Shown here: one piece after another, positions 28,194-36,967 of the stretch
Position numbering within the stretch: position 1 is the stretch's first letter
Layout: each line of letters starts with the position of its first letter
DNA from: Bacteroidales bacterium
GTDB taxonomy: Bacteria > Bacteroidota > Bacteroidia > Bacteroidales > Marinilabiliaceae
Assembly: GCA_003249255.1 (NCBI GenBank)
Contig: QKJP01000036.1
Location: forward strand, 186,001-250,000
Direction: 5' to 3'
Length of the DNA stretch: 64,000 bases
Notes under the pieces: generated by a model
The model's input: only the letters and a program-made list of their open reading frames with translations
Told to the model about the DNA's origin: nothing
Database searches by the model: none
Position numbers and translations under genes: made by a program

Positions 28194-28201
28194 TACTTTT
28201 G
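28194..28201 (+). promoter_or_regulatory. Promoter -7 box of the semialdehyde dehydrogenase gene
   Basis: TACTTTTG matches TAnnTTTG and lies 25 nt before the ATG at 28227. A -33 box is not clear. Confidence 0.5.
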
Positions 28202-28226
28202 AGGTTCGATTTAAAAATATTTCTGG

Positions 28227-29597
28227 ATGTATTTAAAAAGCATTAATCCCGATAATGGTGAAATAGTTAGGGAGTTTGAAGAGTTTCATTGGGATGAAAT
28301 TGATACGATTATAGAAAAAAATTCCACCGTTTTTAAAACCTGGAAGAAAACGTCGTTTAGTGAACGTGCTGTTTATTTAAAAAAGGTAGCACAGGTATTA
28401 AGAACTAAATCGGAAGGACTGGCTTTTAACATTACCCTCGAGATGGGGAAAAGTATCGTAGAAGCTCGTGCTGAAATTGAAAAGTGCGCTTGGGTTTGCG
28501 AGTATTATGCTGATAATGCTGAGGATTTTCTGAAAAAGGAACCGATTGCGTCTGATTATTCAGAGTCTTATGTGTCCTTTCATCCCATGGGATCAATTTT
28601 AGGGATTATGCCTTGGAACTTTCCTTTTTGGCAAGTCTTTCGATTTGCAGCTCCGGCACTAATGGCCGGTAATACCGTTGTTTTAAAACATTCATCAAAT
28701 GTGCCGGGGTGTGCTTTAGCCATCGAAAAGCTGTTTGAAGAAGCCGGTGTTCCAGAGAATGTTTTTAATGTCCTGTTGGTCACAAATCGTAAGGTTGAGA
28801 AAATTATTTTAGATAAACGTATAAAAGGGATTGCCTTAACCGGAAGTGCACGAGTTGGAAAGGAAGTGGCTGCCATAGCCGGTAAGAAGCTAAAAAAATG
28901 TGTACTTGAATTAGGCGGTAGTGATCCGTATCTAATCTTGGAAGATGCAGATGTAGAAAAGGCCGTTGAGTTATGCGTTGAAGGTCGTTTGGTCAATGCC
29001 GGTCAAAGCTGTATTGGAGCCAAACGTTTTATAGTGGTCGATTCGGTATACGATGCTTTTGAATCTGCCTTTGTGGCTAAAATGCGAGCTGTTAAAATGG
29101 GTGATCCGTTTGACGAAAGCAATCAAATTGGTCCATTAGCTCGCTCTAATCAACGTGAAGATTTACACATGCAGGTCATGAATAGCGTTGATAAAGGAGC
29201 AAAATTGTTATGCGGCGGTTTTATTCCTGAAGATATGCAAGGTTCCTACTATCCTGGTACGGTTTTGTCTGATGTTCAGGCAGGTATGGCTGCTTATCAG
29301 GAAGAATTATTTGGACCCGTTGCTGCTTTAATTAAAGTTAAAGATGAAGCCGAGGCCATTCAAGTCGCCAACGATACTAATTATGGATTAGGTGCCGGTG
29401 TTTTTACAAAGGATGTTGAGCGAGGACGACGCATCGCTGATGAATGTTTGGAAGCTGGTTGCTGTTTTGTAAACGATTATGTGAAGTCAGATCCGCGTTT
29501 ACCTTTTGGAGGAATTAAAAACAGTGGTTTTGGCCGTGAGTTATCCCATTATGGAATTAAAGAGTTCATGAATATTAAAACAATTGCGATTAAATAG
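28227..29597 (+). CDS. NAD(P)-dependent succinate-semialdehyde dehydrogenase (ALDH family)
   Basis: This cytoplasmic aldehyde dehydrogenase (456 aa) probably oxidises succinate semialdehyde to succinate. Its short N-terminus (MYLKSINPDNGEIV) matches the compact SSADH type. The cofactor-binding ALTGSARVGKEVAAIAG is present, the general base Glu lies in VLELGGSDPYLIL and the nucleophile Cys in NAGQSCIGAKRFIVV. The C-terminal SDPRLPFGGIKNSGFGREL is typical of the family. No GABA transaminase is nearby, so the exact substrate is inferred from similarity. Confidence 0.88.
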   Translation: MYLKSINPDNGEIVREFEEFHWDEIDTIIEKNSTVFKTWKKTSFSERAVYLKKVAQVLRTKSEGLAFNITLEMGKSIVEARAEIEKCAWVCEYYADNAEDFLKKEPIASDYSESYVSFHPMGSILGIMPWNFPFWQVFRFAAPALMAGNTVVLKHSSNVPGCALAIEKLFEEAGVPENVFNVLLVTNRKVEKIILDKRIKGIALTGSARVGKEVAAIAGKKLKKCVLELGGSDPYLILEDADVEKAVELCVEGRLVNAGQSCIGAKRFIVVDSVYDAFESAFVAKMRAVKMGDPFDESNQIGPLARSNQREDLHMQVMNSVDKGAKLLCGGFIPEDMQGSYYPGTVLSDVQAGMAAYQEELFGPVAALIKVKDEAEAIQVANDTNYGLGAGVFTKDVERGRRIADECLEAGCCFVNDYVKSDPRLPFGGIKNSGFGRELSHYGIKEFMNIKTIAIK

Positions 29598-29618
29598 TCA
29601 GATTTATAAAAACGTAAG

Positions 29619-29655
29619 AAACCCTTCAGATATTACTATTTGAGGGGTTTTTCTG
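29619..29655 (+). terminator. Terminator after the dehydrogenase gene
   Basis: AAACCCTTCA and TGAGGGGTTT pair across a 12-nt loop, followed by TT. A second short GGAG/CTCC hairpin plus T run is at about 29792-29816. Confidence 0.65.
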
Positions 29656-29861
29656 TAGTGTATCGGAAGATTTAGGTAAATATCTGTTTTAATGGAGACG
29701 AACAGTATTTAGCATTTTTCTGGAGTGAGCTTGCTACACAAAGCGAAGTCCTAAGACTACACAGGTATTGGAGTGAAAAAATTGATGGGATCTGGAGCGA
29801 AATCTCCCTTTTTTTTGCCCTTATTTTTGTGTAAAACTTCTTTTTAAACATCTAGAAATGC

Positions 29862-30302
29862 TTAAAGCATATCATCTAAGATCCTGATCGCCTCTGAAAT
29901 ACATTTACCACAGACTTCATGAAACATGTTTTTTTCTTTAAACTCTTGTTGTCCTTGCTCAGTTTTAAGATCACATTGAATTAAGTTTGAACATTGATCT
30001 GAATCAAATTTCTCAATGAATTTTTCTTGAAAAGATCTAATGGACAATGCGGTTTCTTTTTTTTGCTCTGAAAAAGATAACTTGCTATTTGAGTGATGGA
30101 TACCTAATATCATATAGGCTCCTGTTACAGCGCCACATGTTTGCTGTAGTTGTCCCATGCCTGCACCAAAACCCATTGTAGTTTTTAAAATGAGCTCTTC
30201 TTCTTCATTGTTTATAAAAACTGATGCCACAGATTGGGCGCAGTTAAATCCGTTTTCAAAATTCTGAATAGCTTTTTCGATTTTTGTTTCTGTTTTATTC
30301 AT
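29862..30302 (-). CDS. C_GCAxxG_C_C family protein
   Basis: This 146-aa cysteine-rich protein of the C_GCAxxG_C_C group may bind a metal or take part in redox chemistry. The family motif is seen as FENGFNCAQSVASVF followed by MGFGAGMGQLQQTCGAVTGA; further Cys are in SDQCSNLIQCDL and HEVCGKCISEAI. I use the ATG at 30300-30302 (MNKTETKIEKAIQNF), because the longer frame adds 44 residues rich in F and K with no family similarity. It is a lone gene on the minus strand. Confidence 0.88.
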   Translation of the reverse strand: MNKTETKIEKAIQNFENGFNCAQSVASVFINNEEEELILKTTMGFGAGMGQLQQTCGAVTGAYMILGIHHSNSKLSFSEQKKETALSIRSFQEKFIEKFDSDQCSNLIQCDLKTEQGQQEFKEKNMFHEVCGKCISEAIRILDDML

Positions 30303-30505
30303 TGTACCGAGAATTATAGCCTCAAATGGTTTTTTGACCTGGTTAGTTATTTTCTGTCTTTGCGAATGTTTAAAACATGTAAAAATATTAAAAAAAATAA
30401 ATTCATTGACGCAACCATCCTTCTTAATGAGCATCTTACAGTATAGAATCGGGAAAGTTTTACTTATTAACCAGGTTGCATATTGGAACCATAAATCAAA
30501 GTGCT

Positions 30506-30625
30506 ATGAGAGAAAAGGTCGTTTCATTTTTGAGCAGAGAAGTAAATGGTATTGAGATTCCTGTTAGGTTTTTAATTTTTCAGATTGTGATTGTATCAAT
30601 TGTAACAGTAGCAATCATTGCGTAA
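30506..30625 (+). CDS. Possible 39-residue membrane miniprotein
   Basis: An ATG-to-TAA frame begins MREKVVSFLSREVNGIEIP and continues with a single hydrophobic helix (FLIFQIVIVSIVTVAII). It lies alone in a 517-bp gap and is followed 42 nt later by a strong terminator, which suggests a transcript ends here. The charge pattern (soluble N-terminus, membrane C-terminus) is protein-like. No clear promoter or ribosome binding site is seen. Treat as a candidate. Confidence 0.45.
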   Translation: MREKVVSFLSREVNGIEIPVRFLIFQIVIVSIVTVAIIA

Positions 30626-30667
30626 CTAAACATTACTGACCAAACTAACAACCTATTTAAAAAATTG

Positions 30668-30700
30668 GCCTGTCTATTATTTAGACAGGCTTTTGTTTTT
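30668..30700 (+). terminator. Terminator after the miniprotein frame
   Basis: GCCTGTCTA-TTATT-TAGACAGGC is followed by a T-rich stretch. This is a strong hairpin with no annotated gene of normal size in front of it. Confidence 0.8.
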
Positions 30701-30819
30701 TTGTACTTAGTGCATTGTCCCGCTTGTTAGATATTTTGTATAATTTGCGAGTGCTATTTAATATTGAAATAGCTTTTTTTATATTTTGGCATTGATATTT
30801 TTGACTTAGGAATGATAGT

Positions 30820-32514
30820 ATGGGAATTTTAATTTATGATCTACTTACCGTAGTTGGAGCTCTAGGGCTGTTTTTAATTGGTATGAAAATGGTGAGTGAA
30901 GCTTTGCAAAAGATTGCAGGATCAAAAATGAGATCGTTGTTATCTGCAAAGACTTCTAATCCGGTAATTGGTGTTTTAGTGGGTTTTTTAGTAACCGTTA
31001 TTATTCAGTCTTCAAGTGCTACTACTGTGATGGTTGTTAGTTTTGTGAATGCCGGATTGATGAGTTTATTCGAGTCAATTTCAGTTATTATGGGAGCTAA
31101 TATTGGTACAACAATTACCGGGTGGATTATAGCCTTACTTGGATTTAAAATACAAATGAGCACCTATAGTTTACCATTAATTGCAGTAGGGTTAATGTTT
31201 ATTTTTTCAAGAAATGCCAATAAGCGCTCCTGGGGTGAATTTTTAGTTGGTTTTGCTTTGTTGTTTTTAGGATTACATTTCTTAAAAGGCGCTATTTCTG
31301 TAGGAGGTGAAAATTCAGAGGTATTTGGTTTTGTTAAAAAAATTAGCGAATTAGGTTTTTATTCTACCCTTCTGTATGTACTGTTCGGAGCTATATTAAC
31401 TGTTTTAATTCAGTCATCAAGTGCAACACTTGTATTTACCTTTGTCTTGTGTGTTCAAGCTTGGATTCCATTTTATTTAGCAGCTGCCATGGTTTTGGGT
31501 GAAAATGTTGGAACAACTGTAACCGCTAATTGGGTCGCAAGAGAAGGCAATATATCTGCAAAGCGCGCTGCTCGTGTTCATTTAGTGTTTAATTTAGTAG
31601 GCGTTGCGTGGATGTTGATGGTGTTTCCTTGGTTTATTGAGTTTATAGAATGTTGGATTTTGAATCCTATGAAACAGCCTGATTCGTTGATGTTATCAGC
31701 ATCAAAACCCTTAGCTATATCCATCTTTCATACTTCGTTCAATTTACTCAATGTACTTCTTTTTATTTGGTTCATTCCTTCTATCAACCGATTTTTAGAA
31801 AGTGTGTTGCCCTTTGAAGAGACTGAAAAAGAGGAGTTTCGATTAAAGTATATTTCAACCGGTATGCTTTCTACACCTGAATTATCCATTGTGCAGGCTA
31901 GAAAAGAAGTGAATTTTTTTGGTAAGCATACACGAAAAATGTTTACTATCGTTAGAGAATTAATGAGGGAAAGTGATGAGCTTAAAGCAGAGCAGGTATT
32001 TAAGCGAATTCAGAAATACGAAAATATTTGTGACAATATTGAGATAGAAATAGCCAATTATCTTACTCAGGTAAGTCAAGGAAAATTAAGTGATTCTGGA
32101 AGGAGGAAGAGTAGGGCAATGCTTCGATTGATTGATGATTTAGAAAGTATAGGAGATCATAATTATAATCTGGCTAAGGTTGTACATCGGATGCGGGCTG
32201 AGAACATTGTATTTTCATCTCAAATACTTGGTAAGATCGAGCTGATGTTTGATTTAGTTGAAGAGTCCTTGTTAGTCATGTGGGAAAATTTGGTTGAGCC
32301 GGATGATAACATCAATTTAATAAAAGCTAAAAAGATTGAAGAAGAAATTAATAAATATAGAAATCAATTGAAATTGGAGCATCTGGATAATTTGAAAAAT
32401 GATGTGTATAAATATGACGTTGGTATCATGTTTAATGACTTGTTTTCAGAATGTGAAAAGTTGGCCGATTACATAATCAATGTGTCTGAAGCATTGTATG
32501 ATATCAAAAACTAA
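30820..32514 (+). CDS. Na/Pi cotransporter family protein with PhoU-like C-terminus
   Basis: This 564-aa membrane transporter likely imports phosphate with sodium. It has two inverted repeats with the hallmark QSSSATT (residues about 67-73) and QSSSATLVF (about 196-204). Eight to nine helices are followed by a soluble tail from about residue 345 that looks like a PhoU helical bundle (RKSRAMLRLIDDLESIGDHN). This arrangement is common in bacterial NptA/YjbB-type proteins. It is alone between two terminators. The PiT and PhoRB genes at 51706-55984 serve the same nutrient. Confidence 0.9.
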   Translation: MGILIYDLLTVVGALGLFLIGMKMVSEALQKIAGSKMRSLLSAKTSNPVIGVLVGFLVTVIIQSSSATTVMVVSFVNAGLMSLFESISVIMGANIGTTITGWIIALLGFKIQMSTYSLPLIAVGLMFIFSRNANKRSWGEFLVGFALLFLGLHFLKGAISVGGENSEVFGFVKKISELGFYSTLLYVLFGAILTVLIQSSSATLVFTFVLCVQAWIPFYLAAAMVLGENVGTTVTANWVAREGNISAKRAARVHLVFNLVGVAWMLMVFPWFIEFIECWILNPMKQPDSLMLSASKPLAISIFHTSFNLLNVLLFIWFIPSINRFLESVLPFEETEKEEFRLKYISTGMLSTPELSIVQARKEVNFFGKHTRKMFTIVRELMRESDELKAEQVFKRIQKYENICDNIEIEIANYLTQVSQGKLSDSGRRKSRAMLRLIDDLESIGDHNYNLAKVVHRMRAENIVFSSQILGKIELMFDLVEESLLVMWENLVEPDDNINLIKAKKIEEEINKYRNQLKLEHLDNLKNDVYKYDVGIMFNDLFSECEKLADYIINVSEALYDIKN

Positions 32515-32550
32515 AAAAAGGTAGCAAACGATTGTTTTGCTACCTTTTTA
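32515..32550. terminator. Bidirectional terminator
   Basis: AAAAAGGTAGCAAA pairs with TTTGCTACCTTTTT around a short CGATTG-type loop. Both strands have a T run after the hairpin, so it can serve the converging genes ending at 32514 and 32572. Confidence 0.85.
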
Positions 32551-32571
32551 AATAATATCAATTATCTGTTT

Positions 32572-33387
32572 CTAGTGGAAATGTAAAAGAGTTTCTGTGC
32601 CAATAACGTTTTTTTCTCTTGTAGCAGTGTGGTATTCAAACTTTTGTAATAAAAGTTCCATGTCATTTGGGAGGCGTTTTTTTGTTTTTCTAATGAGTGA
32701 TTTAGGAATGTGTTTATAAAACGCTTGTGCAATTGCGCCTGCAATGCTCGCTACTACACCTGTATTACCCCCAAGCCAAATCGCTTTTCTGATGGTATCT
32801 TCATAGGAATTAGCATCCATAAATGCAAGAAATGCGATGGGAGCTGAAGAATCAAAATGCTCTTGTAGATTGTATGCCAGTTCCTGATCTAAACTACCGG
32901 TAAACTCGTAATCATACATTCTAAAAAGGAAGTCTTTTATTTGGTGTTTAGATTTACCTTCTTTGGCTAAGAAAATAACTCCAGCTACAGCCTGAGCAGC
33001 CTTTATTTCATTGATTGAGTCGTGTGTAATACTAGCTGCTTTTTGTGATTCCCAAAGAGCTTCTTCAATAGAATTGGCCGCAAAACCAATTGGACTAATG
33101 CGCTGAACTGCTCCATCTCTCGTATTATCAAAGCCATAGTATTCTTTATTCGAATAAGCCCAGTTTTTTAGTGCTTCAGAATATCCACCTATGGGAAATC
33201 TAAGAACCCACTCTTTTATACATGAGTCATACGAACGATCATTCATAATAGCATCAGCAGTAGCCATTGTCATTATGCTTGTGTCGCTAAAGGTGGAAGT
33301 TGGTTGAAGTAGTTGAAAATTTGTTGATTCTTGCGGTATGTTGCGCAGTGTTGAACCAACGATATCGCCGATTAAAGTTCCTCTCAT
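32572..33387 (-). CDS. ADP-ribosylglycohydrolase-like protein with degenerate metal site
   Basis: This 271-aa all-helical protein belongs to the ADP-ribosylglycohydrolase/DraG group by its start (MRGTLIGDIVGSTLRNIP), the SIMTMATADAIM segment and the IAGAIAQAFY helix. The di-metal ligands of active members (usually TDDT near the start and GGDTDT near the end) are altered here: residues 34-37 are S-D-T-S and 207-211 are G-N-T-G-V. At least three of the usual Asp ligands are missing, so normal hydrolysis of ADP-ribose bonds is doubtful. It may bind ADP-ribose or another ligand without turning it over. It converges on the Na/Pi gene. Confidence 0.8.
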   Translation of the reverse strand: MRGTLIGDIVGSTLRNIPQESTNFQLLQPTSTFSDTSIMTMATADAIMNDRSYDSCIKEWVLRFPIGGYSEALKNWAYSNKEYYGFDNTRDGAVQRISPIGFAANSIEEALWESQKAASITHDSINEIKAAQAVAGVIFLAKEGKSKHQIKDFLFRMYDYEFTGSLDQELAYNLQEHFDSSAPIAFLAFMDANSYEDTIRKAIWLGGNTGVVASIAGAIAQAFYKHIPKSLIRKTKKRLPNDMELLLQKFEYHTATREKNVIGTETLLHFH

Positions 33388-33633
33388 AGTGTTAGGTATT
33401 GGTGGTGTTAAAAGTGTTAACGGATGTAAAAATAGAAATCAAATTCAGAGTACAATACCCCTATTAGGGTGGAAATGACCAAACTACTTTTTTTATTGAT
33501 TAATTTGCAAATACTTATGATAAAAAAATATTCCTTATGTAAGTGGGTGACTTAAAGAGTTTTAAATTGATGTTTTATTTATTTGAGCATTTTTGAATAA
33601 AATGCAATAACTTACAAAGTAAATGATAAAGTA

Positions 33634-34737
33634 ATGGGAGATATACTCAAATATATATTGTGGATTGTATTAGGAGTGGCCATTTTTGCGTTATTGTGGT
33701 ACTTTAAATCCATTGTATTTTTCCTTATTGTTTCGGTGGTTTTGTCATTAGTTGCTCGTCCAATATCTGATTTTATTAAGCGTTTTCATCTCAAAAACTG
33801 GTATGCGACTGGTACCATAGCAGCGTTTTTAACCGTGTTAACGTTATGGATAATTGTTGTGTCGTTCTTTTGGATTACGATGCCTTTACTCATTAACGAA
33901 GTTCAGTTTTTATCAAAAGTAGATGCTGATATGATTTTTGAGAAATTCAATAAGAGCGTTGGAAGTTTTTTTTCCCCTGTTTATGATTCAGATGTTTTAA
34001 ACGAGGGATTAATTCTCATGAAAATTCAATTGAAAACGGCTTTGGTTGAATTAATGGATTTTTCAAAAGTTGGAATGGTTATAACTGATTTGCTTGATTT
34101 TTTAGGAGGAACATTTGTGTTTTTCTTTTCGGTATCTTTTATAACATTTTTTTTTCTCAAGGAGGAATGGTTGGTTATGGAAGGACTCTTACTATTTATT
34201 CCTTCTTCGTACGAAAATGGTTTAAAGCACATGTTGGTTTCCATAAAAACTTTATTGCGGAGGTATTTTACCGGTGTGCTTTTACAGGTAAGTTTAATTA
34301 CCATCCTTGTAACTAGTGGTTTTTTGCTAATTCGCTTGCCTTTTGAGCACGCATTGGTTATAGGCTTGTTTGCAGGCTTTATTAATGTAATTCCTTACCT
34401 CGGTCCTTTGATGGGGGGGTGTTTTGGTTTTGTTGTTGTATCCGTCGTTCAAATTCAAATACCGAATTCCTATACCTTATTGAGTTTATGGGGTGGGACT
34501 ATTATTATTTTTTTAGTCGTGCAGTTATTAGATAATTTAGTATTTCAGCCATTTATTTTTTCAAGTAGCGTGAGGGCACATCCACTAGAGATATTCTTAG
34601 TTATTTTAATGGCTGGGTATATGTCTGGAATCGTCGGAATGTTTTTGGCTATCCCGGTATATACAATTCTTAGGGTTGTAGCTAGAGAATTTTTCTTTAA
34701 TTACCGCTTAGTTAAAAAACTTACAGAGCGCTTATGA
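33634..34737 (+). CDS. AI-2E family transporter (TerC/PerM-like permease)
   Basis: This 367-aa polytopic membrane protein of the AI-2E/PerM family has unknown cargo. It has an N-terminal pair of helices (YILWIVLGVAIFALLWYF), a loop around residues 85-130 and a conserved C-terminal group of helices with LFAGFINVIPYLGPLMGGC and the SSSVRAHPLEIFLVILMAG block. The end is cytoplasmic and basic. There is no co-oriented neighbour. Name and fold are well supported, the substrate is not. Confidence 0.85.
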   Translation: MGDILKYILWIVLGVAIFALLWYFKSIVFFLIVSVVLSLVARPISDFIKRFHLKNWYATGTIAAFLTVLTLWIIVVSFFWITMPLLINEVQFLSKVDADMIFEKFNKSVGSFFSPVYDSDVLNEGLILMKIQLKTALVELMDFSKVGMVITDLLDFLGGTFVFFFSVSFITFFFLKEEWLVMEGLLLFIPSSYENGLKHMLVSIKTLLRRYFTGVLLQVSLITILVTSGFLLIRLPFEHALVIGLFAGFINVIPYLGPLMGGCFGFVVVSVVQIQIPNSYTLLSLWGGTIIIFLVVQLLDNLVFQPFIFSSSVRAHPLEIFLVILMAGYMSGIVGMFLAIPVYTILRVVAREFFFNYRLVKKLTERL

Positions 34738-34916
34738 AATTTTAATTGCTGTATCAATAGCGTAATTTTCTGAATGAAGCTGGATGATTTTAACGGTGGA
34801 ATAGAAAATGATTTGGAGATGGATTTATAAGCGGTAAGAATAGCGGATGCTAAATACGCTTGAAATTCATTTCAGTAATTGTTGATTCTATCAACTTCGT
34901 GGAAAAGAGAACATAA

Positions 34917-35549
34917 TTATTTTTTTGAGTTTTCTCTTTTAGATTGATCAATTATTTTTGCTTCTTGGATGTTAATTCTACGTCCATTTTTAAATGCCAT
35001 CACAAAAGCATCCTTAAAACCCATTTGTTTGATCACTTCTAAAAAGCTATCAGCTTCTTTGTATGAGGTAAATTCACCAAGGGTAAATTGATTGATTCCT
35101 TTGTAAGAATCTTGGTTGATTCCGAGTAGATTTCCTTCAAATTTTTCAAGATCTATTCCGGTGTAAGCTCCAATTTGTACACTGAATATAATACCTTTAT
35201 AGTTTTCTTTCGGAATGGCTGCAGGGTGAGTTTTATATAAAATTTGGTTTAGACTGTCTTCGTAAGCAATCTTGATAACATGGTATAAACTATCTTTCTT
35301 TTTTTCAAAGGTAAGCTCTGTGTTGGTATGAGCAGGAAGCTTTGTATCCTTCTGATTATTAGTTTTAAGAAGAAGCACGCCCAGTATAATGAAAAGTATG
35401 ATAACAAGGACGGTAATTGACCTTTTTAAATTTGAGATTCTAACGTATTGACCTTTAGTTGTGTCGCGTAAACGATGAACCTCGTTTTCCAAAGCTATAT
35501 TTCGAAGTTTTAATTGGTGTTCTAAATACGTTTCTTCAGGGGCAGCCAT
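34917..35549 (-). CDS. Membrane-anchored SPOR-like domain protein
   Basis: This 210-aa protein has a soluble N-terminal region with a coiled-coil pattern (YLEHQLKLRNIALENEVHRL), one membrane helix (about 45-61, SITVLVIILFIILGVLLL), a linker and a C-terminal SPOR-like domain (about 122-195: GIIFSVQIGAYTGIDLEKF ... GEFTSYKEADSFLEVI). SPOR domains bind denuded peptidoglycan at division sites, so a cell-envelope role is likely. It lies alone between an AI-2E transporter and a NUDIX gene. Confidence 0.75.
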   Translation of the reverse strand: MAAPEETYLEHQLKLRNIALENEVHRLRDTTKGQYVRISNLKRSITVLVIILFIILGVLLLKTNNQKDTKLPAHTNTELTFEKKKDSLYHVIKIAYEDSLNQILYKTHPAAIPKENYKGIIFSVQIGAYTGIDLEKFEGNLLGINQDSYKGINQFTLGEFTSYKEADSFLEVIKQMGFKDAFVMAFKNGRRINIQEAKIIDQSKRENSKK

Positions 35550-35651
35550 AAAGTCTTGTTTAAATCCCTATAAAAATAGATGAAAAAGTTGATTCATTGC
35601 TTTTAACTTACGACTTTTTGTTGGCTTTGTTCCAAAAAAACATGTATTGAT

Positions 35652-36257
35652 TTATGTTTGTTGGAGTAATTCTCTTATGGAAGCATAAGTGTGACGTGAG
35701 AATTCTTCTTTAAAACTTTGATTATACCATTTTACTTCGGTAATGTTTTCTTCAGTTTGAGGTATAGGTTTTGATGTTCCTCCGTAATACATTTGAAACC
35801 ATTCTGTTTTTTTTAGAATGAGCTTTCCTTTTAATTCGTAAGTGTGATAGGTATCAGTTAATTTTGAAGTAATTGATAAATCAGAGATTCCACACTCTTC
35901 CTCTACTTCTCGAAGTGCAGTTTGTTCTATGCTTTCACCTTTTTCAGCTTTGCCTTTGGGGAGGTCATAAACACCAAGCCTTTGCATACCTAGAAATTCA
36001 TTTTTTGAATTGAGCACATATCCTCCGGCGGCAATTAAGACCTTAAAGCAATCACAGAATTTTTTATATAAAAAATCAATTTTGCCGGCGTAAATGTAGC
36101 CTATCTCAAGCTCTTCATTTTCATTAAAATGATTGATGAATTGCTGAAGTTCATTTGGGGAAGTATATTTGTGCACAGCATTAAAATCGATAGAAATATC
36201 TTGATCGATATTATCGGTTAAAAAAAGTGTTCTATCCTTGAAAAAAACTTTATACAT
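35652..36257 (-). CDS. NUDIX hydrolase
   Basis: This enzyme (201 aa from the ATG at 36255-36257; other in-frame ATGs at 36266 and further up) hydrolyses a nucleoside diphosphate linked to another group. The NUDIX box is complete: GKAEKGESIEQTALREVEEE followed by CGI fits GX5EX7REUXEEXGU. The N-terminal 65 residues form an extra domain beginning MYKVFFKDRTLFLTDN. The gene diverges from pyrE with almost no space: the two coding regions are separated by 7 nt, or overlap by 2 nt if the next upstream ATG is used. The substrate is unknown. Confidence 0.87.
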   Translation of the reverse strand: MYKVFFKDRTLFLTDNIDQDISIDFNAVHKYTSPNELQQFINHFNENEELEIGYIYAGKIDFLYKKFCDCFKVLIAAGGYVLNSKNEFLGMQRLGVYDLPKGKAEKGESIEQTALREVEEECGISDLSITSKLTDTYHTYELKGKLILKKTEWFQMYYGGTSKPIPQTEENITEVKWYNQSFKEEFSRHTYASIRELLQQT

Positions 36258-36260
36258 TTG
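36253..36260 (+). promoter_or_regulatory. pyrE promoter -7 box, four bases before the ATG
   Basis: TACATTTG matches TAnnTTTG and is followed by CGCC and the pyrE ATG. Transcription would start at about the ATG, which predicts a leaderless or near-leaderless mRNA. The box lies over the NUDIX start codon on the other strand. Confidence 0.5.
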
Positions 36261-36264
36261 CGCC

Positions 36265-36897
36265 ATGGAAAAATTAGCAGAAATCGTAGCCAAACAATTG
36301 TTGCAAATAAAAGCAATAAAATTACAACCTGCAAACCCATTTACGTGGGCTTCGGGGTGGATTTCACCAATTTATTGCGACAATCGTAAAACCTTATCTT
36401 ATCCTGAGGTAAGGGATTTTATCAAAATTCAGTTTTCACGTTTGATTTTAGAAATGTATCCAGACGTGGAAGTGGTTGCAGGAGTTGCAACCGGTGCAAT
36501 TGCTCAAGGTGCATTAGTGGCTGATGAATTGAATAAGCCGTTTGTGTACGTTCGTTCTTCTCCTAAAGGACATGGTTTAGAAAATCTTGTTGAAGGTGAT
36601 CTTAAGCCGGGTCAGAAAGTGGTAGTTATTGAGGATCTTATTTCAACAGGGGGAAGTAGCTTAAAAGCCGTTGAAGCTCTTCGCAATAGTGGCGCTGAGG
36701 TGCTTGGTATGTTAGCCATTTTTACTTATGGTTTTAATGTTGCAACTGAGAGCTTTGCGAATGCCAATGTTGAGATAACAACTTTAAGCTCTTATCAAAA
36801 GCTTATTGATTATGCATTGACATCAGGTTACGTAACTGAAGAACAGTCAAAAACGTTAGGAGAATGGCGTAAAGATCCTGCAACTTGGAATAAATAA
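36265..36897 (+). CDS. pyrE: Orotate phosphoribosyltransferase
   Basis: This enzyme of pyrimidine synthesis couples orotate to PRPP, giving OMP (210 aa). The PRPP-binding loop is VVIEDLISTGGSSLKAVEAL, and the catalytic loop contains FVYVRSSPKGHGLENL. The N-terminal LLQIKAIKLQPANPFTWASG matches the family. The frame is open nine codons upstream, but that region overlaps the promoter box and the NUDIX start, so I use ATG 36265. It is followed by a terminator and an SRPBCC gene. Confidence 0.96.
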   Translation: MEKLAEIVAKQLLQIKAIKLQPANPFTWASGWISPIYCDNRKTLSYPEVRDFIKIQFSRLILEMYPDVEVVAGVATGAIAQGALVADELNKPFVYVRSSPKGHGLENLVEGDLKPGQKVVVIEDLISTGGSSLKAVEALRNSGAEVLGMLAIFTYGFNVATESFANANVEITTLSSYQKLIDYALTSGYVTEEQSKTLGEWRKDPATWNK

Positions 36898-36919
36898 TTA
36901 AAAAGAAAACAATTCTATA

Positions 36920-36952
36920 GGCAAGTTAGACTTAATTTAACTTGCCTTTTTT
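36920..36952 (+). terminator. Terminator after pyrE
   Basis: GGCAAGTTA pairs with TAACTTGCC around GACTTAATT, followed by six T residues. Confidence 0.85.
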
Positions 36953-36967
36953 ATTGCATTTGATACA

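Noticed and set aside
29715-29816. Repeated TGGAGTGA-like words and a GGAG/CTCC hairpin
   Set aside because: The units are too short and irregular to call a repeat array; at best a second weak terminator.
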